From: CAWGYT01 sp963826795
GTDB lineage: Bacteria; Planctomycetota; Planctomycetia; Pirellulales; Pirellulaceae
Direction of reading: 5' to 3'
Length of the DNA: 64,000 bases
Assembly (NCBI GenBank): GCA_963826795.1
Contig: CAWGYT010000010.1
Span: 558,001-622,000, forward strand
Shown here one piece after another: positions 1 to 8,807 of this stretch (positions are counted from its first letter, which is position 1; every line of letters starts with the position of its first letter). The notes under the pieces were generated by a model. It made no database searches. It saw only the letters and a program-made list of their open reading frames with translations, and was not told where the DNA came from. A program made the translations under genes and the position numbers.

Positions 1-459
1 ACGTCGGACCAGTATTGTCAGCTTCAGATGGCGATGTGGGGGTATCGAACCCATTTCTCACGAAGTCTGAATCGGCAGAATCTGACGGCAATTCTCGCCC
101 CGATCTCGCCGATCCCTGCCTTCCCGCACGGCGATTTTCATGCGAATTACGCGTTTGTTTACACCGGGATCTACAACCTGCTTGGCCTGCCGGCGGGGGC
201 CCTGCCCATCACCTCGGTGGAGGCCGACGAGGTGGCGACGGGCACCCCACCGCGCGATGACGTGGACGCCGCCCTGTTCCGCGCAAATCGTTCCAGCGTA
301 GGACTCCCCATCGGTGTCCAGCTGGTGGGACGCTGGTGGCAGGACGGCCAGGTCCTCGCGCTGATGAGCCTGTTGGAGGGGCAAGTGGCGGGGCGGCGGG
401 GCGGAAACCCGTCTCCCTTACAACGGTCCGAATGGAACGTGCCGAGCGCGAAGCGGTGA
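1..459 (+). CDS. Amidase signature-family enzyme, C-terminal fragment
   Basis: The gene enters the window from the left in frame 1 and stops at the TGA at 457-459. The visible part reads like the C-terminal third of an amidase-signature hydrolase (fatty-acid-amide-hydrolase or GatA-like). It has a stretch LAPISPIPAFPHGDF, then a YNLLGLPAGALPI segment and a GLPIGVQLVGRWWQDGQVL segment, both typical of the substrate-pocket end of this family. The Ser-Ser-Lys catalytic triad would lie upstream and cannot be checked. The last 20 or so residues are Arg/Gly rich and unlike the family, so the tail may be frame-shifted. The likely role is amide-bond hydrolysis in the cytoplasm; the substrate is unknown. 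Confidence 0.75.
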   Translation, partial: TSDQYCQLQMAMWGYRTHFSRSLNRQNLTAILAPISPIPAFPHGDFHANYAFVYTGIYNLLGLPAGALPITSVEADEVATGTPPRDDVDAALFRANRSSVGLPIGVQLVGRWWQDGQVLALMSLLEGQVAGRRGGNPSPLQRSEWNVPSAKR

Positions 460-643
460 ATCGGTTCAGGGAAATCCGGCCGGAATTTCTTCATTCGAAG
501 TTCATCCGCATGCCATCAAAGCTTCATCTGTGGCCCGTATCCTGGCACGCGTGGCGAGCAAGTGCGAGTTTCACTCGCAGCCGCTTGCCCCACACTTTTC
601 ACCGGGTCACTTGTTTGTCGCCTCACGAGTGACCGGACTTTCA

Positions 644-689
644 GAGGGTAGCGGTTAGGTTGGTTGCCGCTACCCTCTTTCTTTTTTAT
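644..689 (+). terminator. Rho-independent terminator
   Basis: An 11-bp perfect inverted repeat (GAGGGTAGCGG at 644-654 and CCGCTACCCTC at 667-677) with a 12-nt loop is followed by TTTCTTTTTT. It lies about 185 bp after the amidase stop and probably ends that transcript. Nothing gene-like is visible between 460 and 643. Confidence 0.8.
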
Positions 690-730
690 CGTTTACCCTT
701 CCCGATTCGACTCGCCGATACCGGACGAAA

Positions 731-763
731 ACGAAAAAGGCCCGCGTCAAAGAATCGCGGGCC
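731..763 (-). terminator. Rho-independent terminator of the lipoprotein gene
   Basis: GGCCCGCG (739-746) and CGCGGGCC (756-763) form an 8-bp stem with a 9-nt loop. Read on the minus strand, the stem is followed by a T-rich run (complement of 731-738). It lies about 70 bp downstream of the minus-strand lipoprotein gene. Confidence 0.75.
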
Positions 764-835
764 CCGCATGCCCAGTCGGGCGAGTATGAAATACCCCGTG
801 CCATGGGGCAGCAATCAGCGGTTCGACACCGAGGA

Positions 836-1030
836 CTACTCGGCCGCGTCCGTCTCAGCGGCGTCCGTCTCGGCGGCGTGATCGGAGTGATCTTCCTCGG
901 TGGACGTTGCGGAGGTGCCTTCCTCGGTCTGAGCCGCACCGGTACCCGTCGCGGGCGTGGTCTCGGCCGGCTTTTGGCAACCCAGGGTCAGACCGCCAAG
1001 GACCATCATGAGCATCACTAACTTTTTCAT
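836..1030 (-). CDS. Small secreted lipoprotein
   Basis: This 64-residue protein has a classic lipoprotein signal: a positive N-terminus (MKK), a hydrophobic run of about 12 residues and a lipobox LTLGC, with the acylated Cys at residue 18. The mature part is only about 46 residues, low in complexity and rich in Thr, Glu, Ala and Asp. It ends in a near-repeat of AAETDAAETDAAE and contains an EDHSDH segment that might bind metal. The AGAAAGG sequence before the ATG is a plausible ribosome binding site, and a terminator follows. Small acidic lipoproteins of this kind are common and uncharacterised in planctomycetes. No function can be assigned. Confidence 0.7.
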   Translation of the reverse strand: MKKLVMLMMVLGGLTLGCQKPAETTPATGTGAAQTEEGTSATSTEEDHSDHAAETDAAETDAAE

Positions 1031-1162
1031 TTTTTGCCTTTCTGAAGTTGGCTGGTTGTGTCGAACGGACGCCCCGCCGCAGCAACGGGCTCGCCACAGG
1101 TTTCGATCCGTTTCGGAGGGAGTTTATTCCCGAAGCTTGGCATATTTTTCTGCCTGTGCGTT

Positions 1163-1272
1163 GGGAACAGGGGGCAGGTCCCAGAAGCCGGAACGGCCCT
1201 TCGGGTGCCTCGCACGATCGGACCTGACCCCTTTTCCAACCCCCCTTTTCCAACCCCCCCTTTTCCAACCCC
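1163..1272. repeat. REP-like inverted repeat plus short tandem repeat
   Basis: The motif GGGGGCAGGTCCC near 1170-1182 faces an inverted copy GGACCTGACCCC at 1220-1231, so the DNA can form an imperfect hairpin with a loop of about 37 nt. It runs directly into about three copies of a CCCCTTTTCCAAC unit (1227-1272). The GGGGTCAGGTCC core resembles dispersed repetitive extragenic palindromes served by REP-associated tyrosine transposases. That link is from memory of such repeats, not from a search. Confidence 0.5.
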
Positions 1273-1294
1273 AGATCTTAGCTGAGATACGGCA

Positions 1295-2113
1295 CTAGTC
1301 CTTGGCAGTCGCGCTGTCAGGATTTCGGGTGCAGCAGACCAGGCACATGTCGTCCTTCGCGGGCCTTTGCGTAATGAACCGCTGGACGTCGTCGATAACC
1401 TGTTGGCCCATTTGGGAAGGCTCGGCGTGCCGAATGCAGTTGGTCAACCGCTCGAACCCGTACAATTCACCCTCACTGTCCATCGCTTCCGTCAGGCCAT
1501 CGGTGAACAGCAGCAGGCAGTCGCCCGGGTGCAATTCGTCTTCGTGTTGTTGATATTCGACGGACTCGTCGATCATCAGTGGCAACCCCGACATATCCGG
1601 ACCAATTTCGTCGATATGCCCGTCGTTGCGGCGGACGACGGGCGCCATATGTCCCGCATTCACCACGGTGATCTGATTGGACGCGCCGTCCAGAATCACC
1701 ATCACCATCGTGATGAATCGTCCGTCGAAGGTTTCGAGGCTGAGCGAGCGGTTTAGGCGGGTCAGGGCACGTCCGGGCTCACTTTCGGCGACGAAGCTGA
1801 AGCGGACGCTGGCCGATAGTTTCGACATCAGCAGCGCGGCGGCGACGCCATGACCGACGACGTCGGCGATCACGATCCCGATCCGTCCGTCGGGGAGCAG
1901 GATGTAGTCGTAGTAGTCACCGCCGATGTGGTTGGCCGGTTCGTAGAAATCAAAGAACTCGTAGCCGGGGATGTTCGGGTGGACTTCCGGCAGAAAACTC
2001 TTTTGAACCTCGCGGGCCAATTCCAAGTCGCGGGCGAGCTCGCGTTGCTCCAGCAGGCTCTCGTGCAACTTTGCGTTGTCGATGGCGACGGAGGCTTGGA
2101 TCGCGACGCTCAC
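1295..2113 (-). CDS. FHA-GAF-PP2C phosphatase, C-terminal SpoIIE/RsbU-type phosphatase segment
   Basis: This segment carries a complete PP2C-type (SpoIIE/RsbU) serine phosphatase domain. After an N-terminal coiled-coil linker (ELARDLELAREVQKSFLP) come the metal-binding motifs GGDYYDYI and IADVVGHGVAAALLMS, then NAGHMAPVV and LLLFTDGLTEAMD. It belongs to the same gene as the FHA-GAF segment immediately upstream. Between about 2170 and 2220 the conserved GAF tail (MICAPLINSSGEVSGIIQ, then DTLDQRNRFRQEDLEVL) is readable only by changing frame twice. RsbU-like phosphatases dephosphorylate anti-anti-sigma proteins, and here FHA and GAF inputs would control the activity. A real broken gene cannot be excluded, but a sequence error is more likely. 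Confidence 0.85.
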   Translation of the reverse strand: MSVAIQASVAIDNAKLHESLLEQRELARDLELAREVQKSFLPEVHPNIPGYEFFDFYEPANHIGGDYYDYILLPDGRIGIVIADVVGHGVAAALLMSKLSASVRFSFVAESEPGRALTRLNRSLSLETFDGRFITMVMVILDGASNQITVVNAGHMAPVVRRNDGHIDEIGPDMSGLPLMIDESVEYQQHEDELHPGDCLLLFTDGLTEAMDSEGELYGFERLTNCIRHAEPSQMGQQVIDDVQRFITQRPAKDDMCLVCCTRNPDSATAKD

Positions 2114-2185
2114 CAGGACCTCGAGGTCTTCCTGGCGGAAGCGATTTCGCTGATCCAGAGTGTCGATTGAATAATTCCCGAGACC

Positions 2186-3017
2186 TCACCGCTGCTGTTG
2201 ATGAGCGGGGCGCAGATCATCGGACCGAATGCGGAAATCCGCGACGCTTTCGCTCATCTCGAACCGTTCGTCGGCAGCCGCGTCGGCCGACAGAATCGCT
2301 TGTTTGGACCGGACAATTTCATTCACGATGGTGCGGCTGAGCCGGATCGTTTCCCCGGTTCCTTCATGCCGCAGCTTGGTCCACCGCGGGACAAGATTTC
2401 CGTCTTCGTTGCTGAGTACGATAAAGCCGCGGTCGGCTTGCGGAAAGACATTGAAGAGGCTGTTGAGGACTTGAGGTAGAACCTGATCGAGCGAGAGCGA
2501 TTTGCCCAGGCTCTTGGTGATTTCCATCAGGGCCTTGAGTTTTGCTTCCGGCGTGGCGCTGAAACGCACGCCACCGTCTCTCCGACGAAACGTCCAGCTT
2601 GGACATAATCGTCGACATGCTGGAATCCTGTGCGTCGTCGAGAATCACCGCAATACTTGAAGGAGATTCCTGCGCGGCGGGCTTGTCGCCCTGGAACACG
2701 AAGGCGACGTCGCAGACGCGAATTCGATCGCCCTCCTCAAGTCGATGGCGGCCGAACATCATCTGGTCGTTGACGAACGTGCCATTGCGACTGTGCATGT
2801 CCTCGACGAAAAAATCGTCGCCGACGCGGAAAAGCTGTGCGTGGTGACGACTGACGGCACCGGCGTCAATCACGATATCGCATTCGGGATGTCGGCCCAG
2901 AATGTACCGGTTTTTCGTCAGCGGATGCCGCTTCCCGGCGGAATTTCCATTCTCAGTCGTCAGACAGGCCATCGGCAGCATTCGCTTGGGTTCGCGTCGT
3001 TCAACCAACTCGGCCAT
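2186..3017 (-). CDS. FHA-GAF-PP2C phosphatase, N-terminal FHA and GAF segment
   Basis: From the ATG at 3017 (GAGGG just upstream) the protein starts with a forkhead-associated domain. It shows the phosphothreonine-binding signatures ILGRHPECDIVI, SRHHAQLF and SRNGTFVND. A GAF domain follows (LGKSLSLDQVLPQVLNSLF, ADRGFIVL). A frame change near 2575 lies between the two domains (one extra or two missing bases), and another near 2212 breaks the end of GAF. Joined to the phosphatase segment the product is about 570 residues, the usual size of planctomycete FHA-GAF-SpoIIE proteins. FHA domains bind phosphothreonine, so the protein probably answers to Ser/Thr kinases. It is cytoplasmic, with no signal or membrane segment. 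Confidence 0.8.
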
Positions 3018-3270
3018 TTCCCTCGGGGACGAGAGAAGCCCACTCAGACGCCGCTTGGGGGCGAAGCGGAAACGGCTTACGAAACGTCCTCCAAGCCCGC
3101 AGGTGGCACGCGACTTGGAAAGGCATGATCCTGCTAGAGATACGATTCGGACGATTGTAGAGCCCGCGCGCGAGGACGTCAACATGCACGCCCGCTTTGA
3201 ACCACGGGAGGCCGCACGTGAACCGCGCCGCCACGGCGATCGCGGGACGCTTTTTTCCCGATCCCTCCTC

Positions 3271-3299
3271 TGTGCACTTCCCGATCACAGTGGTACAAT
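3271..3299 (+). promoter_or_regulatory. Possible promoter of tRNA-Gln
   Basis: A good -10 box TACAAT at 3294-3299 lies 12 bp before the tRNA. The -35 (TGTGCA, 3271-3276, 17-bp spacer) is weak. Confidence 0.35.
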
Positions 3300-3310
3300 G
3301 AGGGCACGCT

Positions 3311-3382
3311 TGGGGCGTGGTGTAATTGGTAGCACGACGGATTCTGGCTCCGTTGGTTGGGGTTCAAGTCCCTGCGCCCCAG
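3311..3382 (+). tRNA. tRNA-Gln (anticodon CTG)
   Basis: The acceptor stem TGGGGCG (3311-3317) pairs with CGCCCCA (3375-3381), and base 3382 is the discriminator. The D-arm region reads GTGTAATTGGTAGCAC. The anticodon stem ACGGA/TCCGT encloses the loop TTCTGGC with anticodon CTG. The T-arm has a TTCAAGT loop. The stems fold as a 72-nt class I tRNA. The CCA end is not encoded. Confidence 0.92.
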
Positions 3383-3420
3383 TTGATGTGATCCGCCCGC
3401 AGGCGGAACGGTAAACTCTT

Positions 3421-3481
3421 GAGGCCCGAGATCTCCCCGAGGCCCGAGATCTCCCCGAGGCTCGAGATCTCCCCGAGGCCC
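3421..3481. repeat. 18-bp tandem repeat, 3.4 copies
   Basis: The unit GAGGCCCGAGATCTCCCC occurs three times in tandem (3421-3438, 3439-3456, 3457-3474; the third has GCTC for GCCC), then a partial copy. Each unit contains the palindrome GAGATCTC. It lies 38 bp after the tRNA. There are no spacers, so it is not a CRISPR. Confidence 0.8.
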
Positions 3482-3595
3482 AAGTTCGTGTCCCGGCGGT
3501 CAGGCCGGTTGCAGGGCGTCACCCCGGCCGCGTTGGGCGGCTTTCGGGGACCGGAGCCTTGAAGTTTTCAACCTGCCGCGTCATCATAAAGCCTC

Positions 3596-3898
3596 GTGAA
3601 GCGGCAGCGACTGGGCAGCTCAATTGCGATGTCCGGTTGCCGTGGCTTGCCAAATCTTCGGAACAGAAACGAGGTTGTCAGAATCTGCGGAGGTTGCCAG
3701 GCGGGAATGAAAGAAAACAAGATTCGCTTCTGCAGCAGTTGTTGGCGCGAAGAAGTTCACTCGCCTGTTCAGCTGGACGGGTTTTCGCGTTCTTTGATTG
3801 TCCTCATGACGTTCGGGTTTGCCTTGGTACTTTGGCCGTACCGCTGCCGCTGCTGTGGCAATCTGCGACCCCAGCATTGGTTCATGCGACGCGCCTAG
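3596..3898 (+). CDS. Small cysteine-rich protein with one membrane segment
   Basis: This is a 100-residue hypothetical protein. Two Cys-X2-Cys pairs (CGGC, CSSC) precede a hydrophobic stretch of about 16 residues (SLIVLMTFGFALVLWPY), which is followed at once by a CRCC group and a short basic tail. The arrangement of Cys pair, one transmembrane helix and C-terminal Cys pair resembles small zinc-ribbon membrane proteins found in many planctomycetes. The first 12 or so residues are doubtful, and the real start could be the ATG at about residue 12. A longer overlapping frame here lacks these features. No function is known, and it could be a chance frame. Confidence 0.4.
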   Translation: MKRQRLGSSIAMSGCRGLPNLRNRNEVVRICGGCQAGMKENKIRFCSSCWREEVHSPVQLDGFSRSLIVLMTFGFALVLWPYRCRCCGNLRPQHWFMRRA

Positions 3899-4689
3899 CG
3901 CGGTGTCACCGCTTGATCTTGGGGCGGCGTGACGCGCGGCCGTCGGTCTCTTGCTCCGCGCCATCTCTACCGCCGCCCTGGGTTTGTCTTCGTCTGGCAT
4001 GTGGTGAGCCGCAGCCGTCTCTGCGAGCTCTGTCGCCAGGCGTCTCCGGGGTTCCCGTCTCGCGCGCCAACGCCGTCGAAAATTCAGTCAAGTTCCGGGT
4101 TTTCCAGCCAGAGCGGCGGGTTCTGATGATAAAATGGCGTGATTGCAAGGGCTGTGTTGGCTATGCTCTTGAGGTTAGTGTGACAGGAATTATAATCGGC
4201 ACTGACCCAAGTACTTTTATTTCAACTACTTAACTCCCGACCCGTGGCGTCCGATGCCGCCGGTTCCGGGCGACACATTCGGCGAGGGCGTGGAAGACGG
4301 CGAGAGGCCAAGAGCGTGCCCGGAGCAGTTCCCGGCGAACGTCTAAAATAGGTGCTTCGATCTGGGGCGAGTGTCGCAGAATGCGGCACCCGCGTCGGTC
4401 CCGAGCGACGGATGCCATCCGTTGTTTCTCGGGGCATTGGGTGAATCCTGCGGGTCATGCGGGCTTGGTACGGCAGTTGCTACCGGTTACCGCCAGCAAG
4501 CTCCCCGGAATCAAGGCATGTGGCGATCGCACATCTGTTCGCCTACCGGCCGGCAAGCACCCTCCTCCCGTCTGTCGGTACCCGCCGAGAGGAATTCACT
4601 TCGTTTTACCGCGTTCAAGTTCTTGACATTCCATTGCCGAGGGCGGGGTCGAACCCGCCGCTGCAGCGCGACTCCTGAGGTTTTGATTC
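3899..4689. other. Intergenic region without a convincing gene
   Basis: There are several open frames on both strands, but all are Arg/Pro/Ser rich and resemble no family. The region holds a candidate promoter (4169-4196) and, at 4642-4660, a small GC hairpin (GGCGGG GTCGAA CCCGCC) shaped like a tRNA T-arm. The giant-gene ribosome binding site (TGAGG, about 4676-4680) is at its right end. Confidence 0.5.
4169..4196 (+). promoter_or_regulatory. Candidate sigma-70 promoter for the giant secreted gene
   Basis: TTGAGG (4169-4174) and a perfect TATAAT (4191-4196) are separated by 16 bp. The giant gene starts 490 bp downstream, which would give a long leader. Confidence 0.4.
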
Positions 4690-5664
4690 ATGAGCGAAAG
4701 ATACGCTCGTTCGTTGAAGCGGCGATCGCTGCTTTCTTCCCCGCGTCTACCTCACCGCCGTTCGCAGGCCAGCCGTCCGCTGGCGGCGCCCGCCCGAACG
4801 CTTCGACCGGAGAGTCTGGAAGAGCGAATGCTGTTGGCCGTGGGGCCGCAGTTGATTTCGATTCAGCCCAACTCCGGAGACGTCTTGAGCAACGGCGTGG
4901 TGCGTTCGATCGCGCCACAGCAGTTGACGTTCGTTTTCGACGAGTCGCAGCGGATTGACGCCGATTCGTTGGAGGGCATTCGGATCACCCGCGCGGGCTT
5001 CGACAACACTTTCGATGGTGTCACCGATTTCCTGGTGACTCCGGGTTACGTGGGAGTCGACGAGGATCGTCCGAACCAGGTCATCTTGCGCTTTGCCGAG
5101 AGCCTTCCGGACGATTTGTATCGGATCGAGGTGTTCGCGGTGGATGACCCGGCGCGTTCGATCGAGGCGCTTCGCAATGACTTGGGCGACCCGTTCCAGC
5201 CCAGTATTTCAGGGGCGGACCGGACGACGGTCAACTTCGAGCTGGATCTGGGTGCGCAGGTGCTGGCGGTGGTTCCGCAGCCGATCACGCGCCAGCCTGA
5301 CGGTTCGTTGTCGCAGGCCCGCGATCAGATCGAGGTCTATTTCAACGACGACGATCTCGCGGTTTCCTCGGCGACGAATCCGAGTTTTTACAGCTTGATT
5401 TTCACGAACGAGACGGTCCAGAACACCGACGATACGATCCTGAATCCGACTTCGGTGACCTACGACGCGACGACGGACAAGGCCGTGTTGAACTTTGCCA
5501 CGGATCTGGACTCGTTGCCCACGGGCCCGGGGACCTATCGCCTGCGGATCGGCACGGACGAGGCGCTGCCGAACGTGCCGCTGTTTGAGGTGGTGACCGA
5601 GGATCCGGGCTCGAGTTTCGCGACCGCTCGCGACCTGGGCAGTCTCGATGCCGCCAGGTGCTGA
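4690..5664 (+). CDS. Giant secreted multidomain protein, segment 1 (N-terminus)
   Basis: The ATG at 4690 has TGAGG about 9 bp upstream. The first 60 residues are Arg/Ser/Pro rich and end in LRPESLEERMLLAVG, the LEPRxLL-type motif at the start of many very large planctomycete extracellular proteins. The following 260 residues are beta-rich, with two similar blocks that resemble bacterial Ig-like domains (LTFVFDESQRIDADSL, and DQIEVYFNDDDLA with STNPSFYSL-like text). The frame ends prematurely at 5664. Codons continue sensibly one base earlier (RQVLSAAIEP), so a base appears to be missing near 5655. Segments 1 to 4 together form one gene of about 14.6 kb. Confidence 0.8.
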   Translation: MSERYARSLKRRSLLSSPRLPHRRSQASRPLAAPARTLRPESLEERMLLAVGPQLISIQPNSGDVLSNGVVRSIAPQQLTFVFDESQRIDADSLEGIRITRAGFDNTFDGVTDFLVTPGYVGVDEDRPNQVILRFAESLPDDLYRIEVFAVDDPARSIEALRNDLGDPFQPSISGADRTTVNFELDLGAQVLAVVPQPITRQPDGSLSQARDQIEVYFNDDDLAVSSATNPSFYSLIFTNETVQNTDDTILNPTSVTYDATTDKAVLNFATDLDSLPTGPGTYRLRIGTDEALPNVPLFEVVTEDPGSSFATARDLGSLDAARC

Positions 5665-6392
5665 GTGCCGCGATCGAGCCCATCGACTATCCGCTGCTGT
5701 ATCCGGGGGCGCCGACGGAGCCGGGGCATCGCCAGATTAATGAGGTCGAAGACCACTACATCGGGGCGGCGGACGAAGAGCCCGGCATCTCGATTGTTTC
5801 GTACAACTTCAAAAGCGTGTACGGCTGGGACCCGCGCGGCAACGCGTTAATCAACCTGATTACCGAAGAACAGAAGATGCGGGCCCGCGAGGTCTTTGAA
5901 CTGTACGGCTACTACCTGGGCGTGCAGTTCGTCGAGACGCCCGCCGACGGCTTCACGATCGTGACGGGCGACATGCGCGCGATCAGCCCTGGAATCACCG
6001 TGGCACCGGGGGGCGTCATTGGACTCTCTGGGGACGCGAATCCGGATCCGGATATCGACTGGCCCACGGCGATCATGGACAACGCGGAACTTTGGGACGA
6101 CAAGTTCGGCGAGACGCAGGATCCGGGTCGGTTCAGCTGGTTTGACACGGCGATGCACGAGATTGGCCACCTGCTCGGGTTCGGCCACACGTACGACTTG
6201 CCTCCGTTTACGGTCATGGGAGAAGAGCCGGAGCTGGCCTACACGTCCAATCCCGAGCCGATTTTCCCGGAGCGCACGACATTGTTCATGGCCAGTATCT
6301 GTATCGTCCCGAGGGCAACGACATCGATTTGTATCGCTTCCAGCTGGATGTCGAGGGCGTGTTTGCGGCCGAGATCATCGCCGAGCGATTGA
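5658..6392 (+). CDS. Giant secreted protein, segment 2 (first metalloprotease domain)
   Basis: This frame continues segment 1. It encodes a metzincin-like zinc protease domain with the extended motif HEIGHLLGFGH (His, catalytic Glu, His and third His ligand), about 170 residues into the segment. A plausible Met-turn (FTVMGEE) follows. The text before it (EEQKMRAREVFELYGYYLGVQF) is typical of matrix-metalloprotease-like domains in planctomycete giants. The true coding part ends near 6270. From there the sense text moves to the next frame (AHDIVHGQYLYRPEGNDIDLYRF), another apparent one-base deletion. The domain would act outside the cell or at its surface. Confidence 0.75.
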   Translation: MLSAAIEPIDYPLLYPGAPTEPGHRQINEVEDHYIGAADEEPGISIVSYNFKSVYGWDPRGNALINLITEEQKMRAREVFELYGYYLGVQFVETPADGFTIVTGDMRAISPGITVAPGGVIGLSGDANPDPDIDWPTAIMDNAELWDDKFGETQDPGRFSWFDTAMHEIGHLLGFGHTYDLPPFTVMGEEPELAYTSNPEPIFPERTTLFMASICIVPRATTSICIASSWMSRACLRPRSSPSD

Positions 6393-8587
6393 CCGAGTCG
6401 AGTCAGCTCGACGCGGTGCTCAGTCTTTACCAGGAGACGGCCAACGGGCCCGAGTTGATCGCGCGCAACGACGATTACTTCAGCGAGGATTCCTTCGTCG
6501 GGCTGAATCTCGAGGCCGGCTCGTACTATCTGGCCGTGACGTCAACCGGCAATGTGGCCTTTGATCCGACCATTGAGAAGACGGGCTTGGGGGGAACCTC
6601 CGACGGGCCGTATGACTTGCGTTTGGACTTCCATCCGCGCGAGGACAACTTCCTGGTCGACGCGACCGGGGTCGCCCTGGATGGTGATGCGGATGGCGTG
6701 CCCGGCGGGCAGTTCAACGTTTGGTTCAGCATCGAGGACGAGACGCGGACGTTCTATGTCGACAAGGCGGCTCCGTCCGGCGGTGACGGAACGTTGGCCA
6801 TGCCGTTCAACAATCTGGGGACGGCCGTGACCGCGGCCGAGCAACAGTTCGCCGACGGCGGGCGAATCCGCGTGGTCGGCAACGGCGGGGCGGACGGGAA
6901 CCTCGGGACGCTCGGCGACAATCTGGCTTACGAAATCGGCACCAGCGACAACCGTACGCTCTCCGACGGCCAATCGCTTCGCTTGCCCGCGAACATCACG
7001 ATGGTGATCGACGCCGGGGCGATCTTCAAGATGCTCAAGTCGAACGTCCAGGTCGGCAGCTCGTCGGTCACGATCGACCGCAGCGGGGCGGCGCTGCAGG
7101 TTTTGGGGACGCCTGGGCGAAGCGTGATTTTCACCTCGTACGATGACCAGACCATCGGCGTCGATACGAATCCCCGGCAAACGACTCCGGATCCCGGTGA
7201 CTGGGGAGGGCTGATTTTGCAGAACGATGTCGATCGCTCGGAAGGGCGATTTGATTACGAGCGGGAGGGGATCTTCCTGAACGTCGTCAATCAGGCGGAC
7301 ATCCGCTACGGTGGCGGCAATGTGACGATCGACTCGGTCCAGCAGGTGATCAATCCGATCCACTTGGTCGATGCCCGACCGACGATCAGCTACAACCGAA
7401 TTTCCTTTGCCGCGGACGCGGCGATTTCGGCCAATCCCGACAGCTTCGAGGAAACGAATTTCACGGCCGTCGATTCGCTGGGGGTCGATTATCAGGCAAG
7501 TCCGTTCACCGCGGACTACGACCGCGTGGGCCCCGACCTCCGCGGAAATCGGCTGCTGAACAATTCGATCAATGGGCTGTTCGTGCGGATCGAGACGCCG
7601 GCGGGCGAGCGGCTGGAACGGTTGAACGTGGCCGGTCGCTGGGACGACATGGACATTGTGCACGTCGTGGCCGAGAACCTGGTGATCCAAAGCACGCCCG
7701 GCGGGCCGATCTACGATCCGTTGACCGAAACGACAACCGCGCGGACGGACGCTCAGCTGAAGATCGATCCGGGCATTGTCGTCAAGCTGGACGGGGCCCG
7801 GATCGAAACTCAAATCGGCGCGCAGCTGCTGGCGGAAGGCCTGGCGGGTCGCGAGGTGATCTTTACGTCGCTGCTGGACAATCGCTTCGGCGCGGCGGGG
7901 ACGTTCCGCACGAGCACCCCTTCGGCCGGCGTCTTGGATCCGCCCGGGCCCGGTGACTGGAGTGGGATCTACATTGCCCCCGCCGCACGCGGCAGCATCG
8001 ACCACGCCCTGATTACCTACGCCGGCGGTTTGAGCCGCGTGGAAGGGTCGTTCGCCGGGTTTAACGCGATCGAGTCGTATCAGGGCGATTTGCGGCTGAC
8101 CAACAGCACGCTGGCCGCCAATGCCAACGGCCGCGGTGGCCAATCCGAGCTGACGCGGGAGGGTCGTGGAACCAACGGCGAAGGCGCGATCTTTGTGCGG
8201 GGTGCCCAGCCGATCATCGTGAACAACGTGATCAAGGCGACCGAGGGCTACTATGCCGGCGTGATCAACATCAACGTGAATTCGCTGGATTATACGCTTT
8301 TGGCCGACGTCGGGCGTTCCACCGGTCGGCTGGAGGCGTTCGATCAGTTCTTCGACAACCAAGGCCCTCTGATTCGCCTGAATCGCTTGGCCGACAACAG
8401 CGTCAACGGGATGGTCGTCCGCGGCGGCACGATGTTGACCGAAGGCGTCTGGGACGACACCGACATCGTGCACGTCGTCTTTGACGAGATCGTCGTACCC
8501 AATCTGCACACGTTCGGCGGATTGCGATTGGAGAGCAGTCCGTCGGAAAGCTTGGTCGTCAAGTTCTCGGGCCCGATGCGGGCTTGA
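6329..8587 (+). CDS. Giant secreted protein, segment 3 (pre-peptidase-like and beta-helix regions)
   Basis: Coding sense in this frame begins near 6270. A pre-peptidase C-terminal-like domain comes first (IDLYRFQLDVEG, then LEAGSYYLAVTSTGN). Next is a hinge opening FYVDKAAPSGGDGTLAMPF, the usual start of DUF1565-like parallel beta-helix regions. About 500 residues of beta-helix-like text follow, in which the pattern NRLLNNSINGLFVR/WDDMDIVHVV recurs near the end as NRLADNSVNGMVVR/WDDTDIVHVV. The frame breaks near 8580. A short bridge in another frame (8584-8720: LKATGTPLDIDDRIGG, HPVVLTSLADDSVGAGFD) leads to segment 4. All four breaks in this gene shift the frame the same way, as single missing bases would. 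Confidence 0.75.
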   Translation: MYRFQLDVEGVFAAEIIAERLTESSQLDAVLSLYQETANGPELIARNDDYFSEDSFVGLNLEAGSYYLAVTSTGNVAFDPTIEKTGLGGTSDGPYDLRLDFHPREDNFLVDATGVALDGDADGVPGGQFNVWFSIEDETRTFYVDKAAPSGGDGTLAMPFNNLGTAVTAAEQQFADGGRIRVVGNGGADGNLGTLGDNLAYEIGTSDNRTLSDGQSLRLPANITMVIDAGAIFKMLKSNVQVGSSSVTIDRSGAALQVLGTPGRSVIFTSYDDQTIGVDTNPRQTTPDPGDWGGLILQNDVDRSEGRFDYEREGIFLNVVNQADIRYGGGNVTIDSVQQVINPIHLVDARPTISYNRISFAADAAISANPDSFEETNFTAVDSLGVDYQASPFTADYDRVGPDLRGNRLLNNSINGLFVRIETPAGERLERLNVAGRWDDMDIVHVVAENLVIQSTPGGPIYDPLTETTTARTDAQLKIDPGIVVKLDGARIETQIGAQLLAEGLAGREVIFTSLLDNRFGAAGTFRTSTPSAGVLDPPGPGDWSGIYIAPAARGSIDHALITYAGGLSRVEGSFAGFNAIESYQGDLRLTNSTLAANANGRGGQSELTREGRGTNGEGAIFVRGAQPIIVNNVIKATEGYYAGVININVNSLDYTLLADVGRSTGRLEAFDQFFDNQGPLIRLNRLADNSVNGMVVRGGTMLTEGVWDDTDIVHVVFDEIVVPNLHTFGGLRLESSPSESLVVKFSGPMRA

Positions 8588-8807
8588 AGGCGACCGGGAC
8601 GCCCCTCGACATCGACGATCGCATCGGTGGCATGCTGCACATTCTGGGTCAGCCCGGACATCCGGTCGTGCTGACCTCGCTGGCCGATGACTCGGTCGGT
8701 GCGGGATTCGACCCGGTGGGGCGCCGCAGACGGACACCGATGGTTTTCGGCGGTCCGCCGCGCAGGAATTACCCGGCAGTTTCCAGATCGATGTCAACTT
8801 CGGCCCC

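Noticed and set aside
3421..3481. Possible CRISPR array
   Set aside because: Units are directly adjacent with no spacers and there are no cas genes in the window.
3559..4233. Plus-strand open frame of 224 codons
   Set aside because: Composition is Arg/Ser/Pro rich with no recognisable domain; the shorter Cys-rich frame inside it is the better candidate.
4642..4660. tRNA T-arm-like hairpin before the giant gene
   Set aside because: Only a 6-bp stem with a 6-nt loop; no anticodon or acceptor structure around it.
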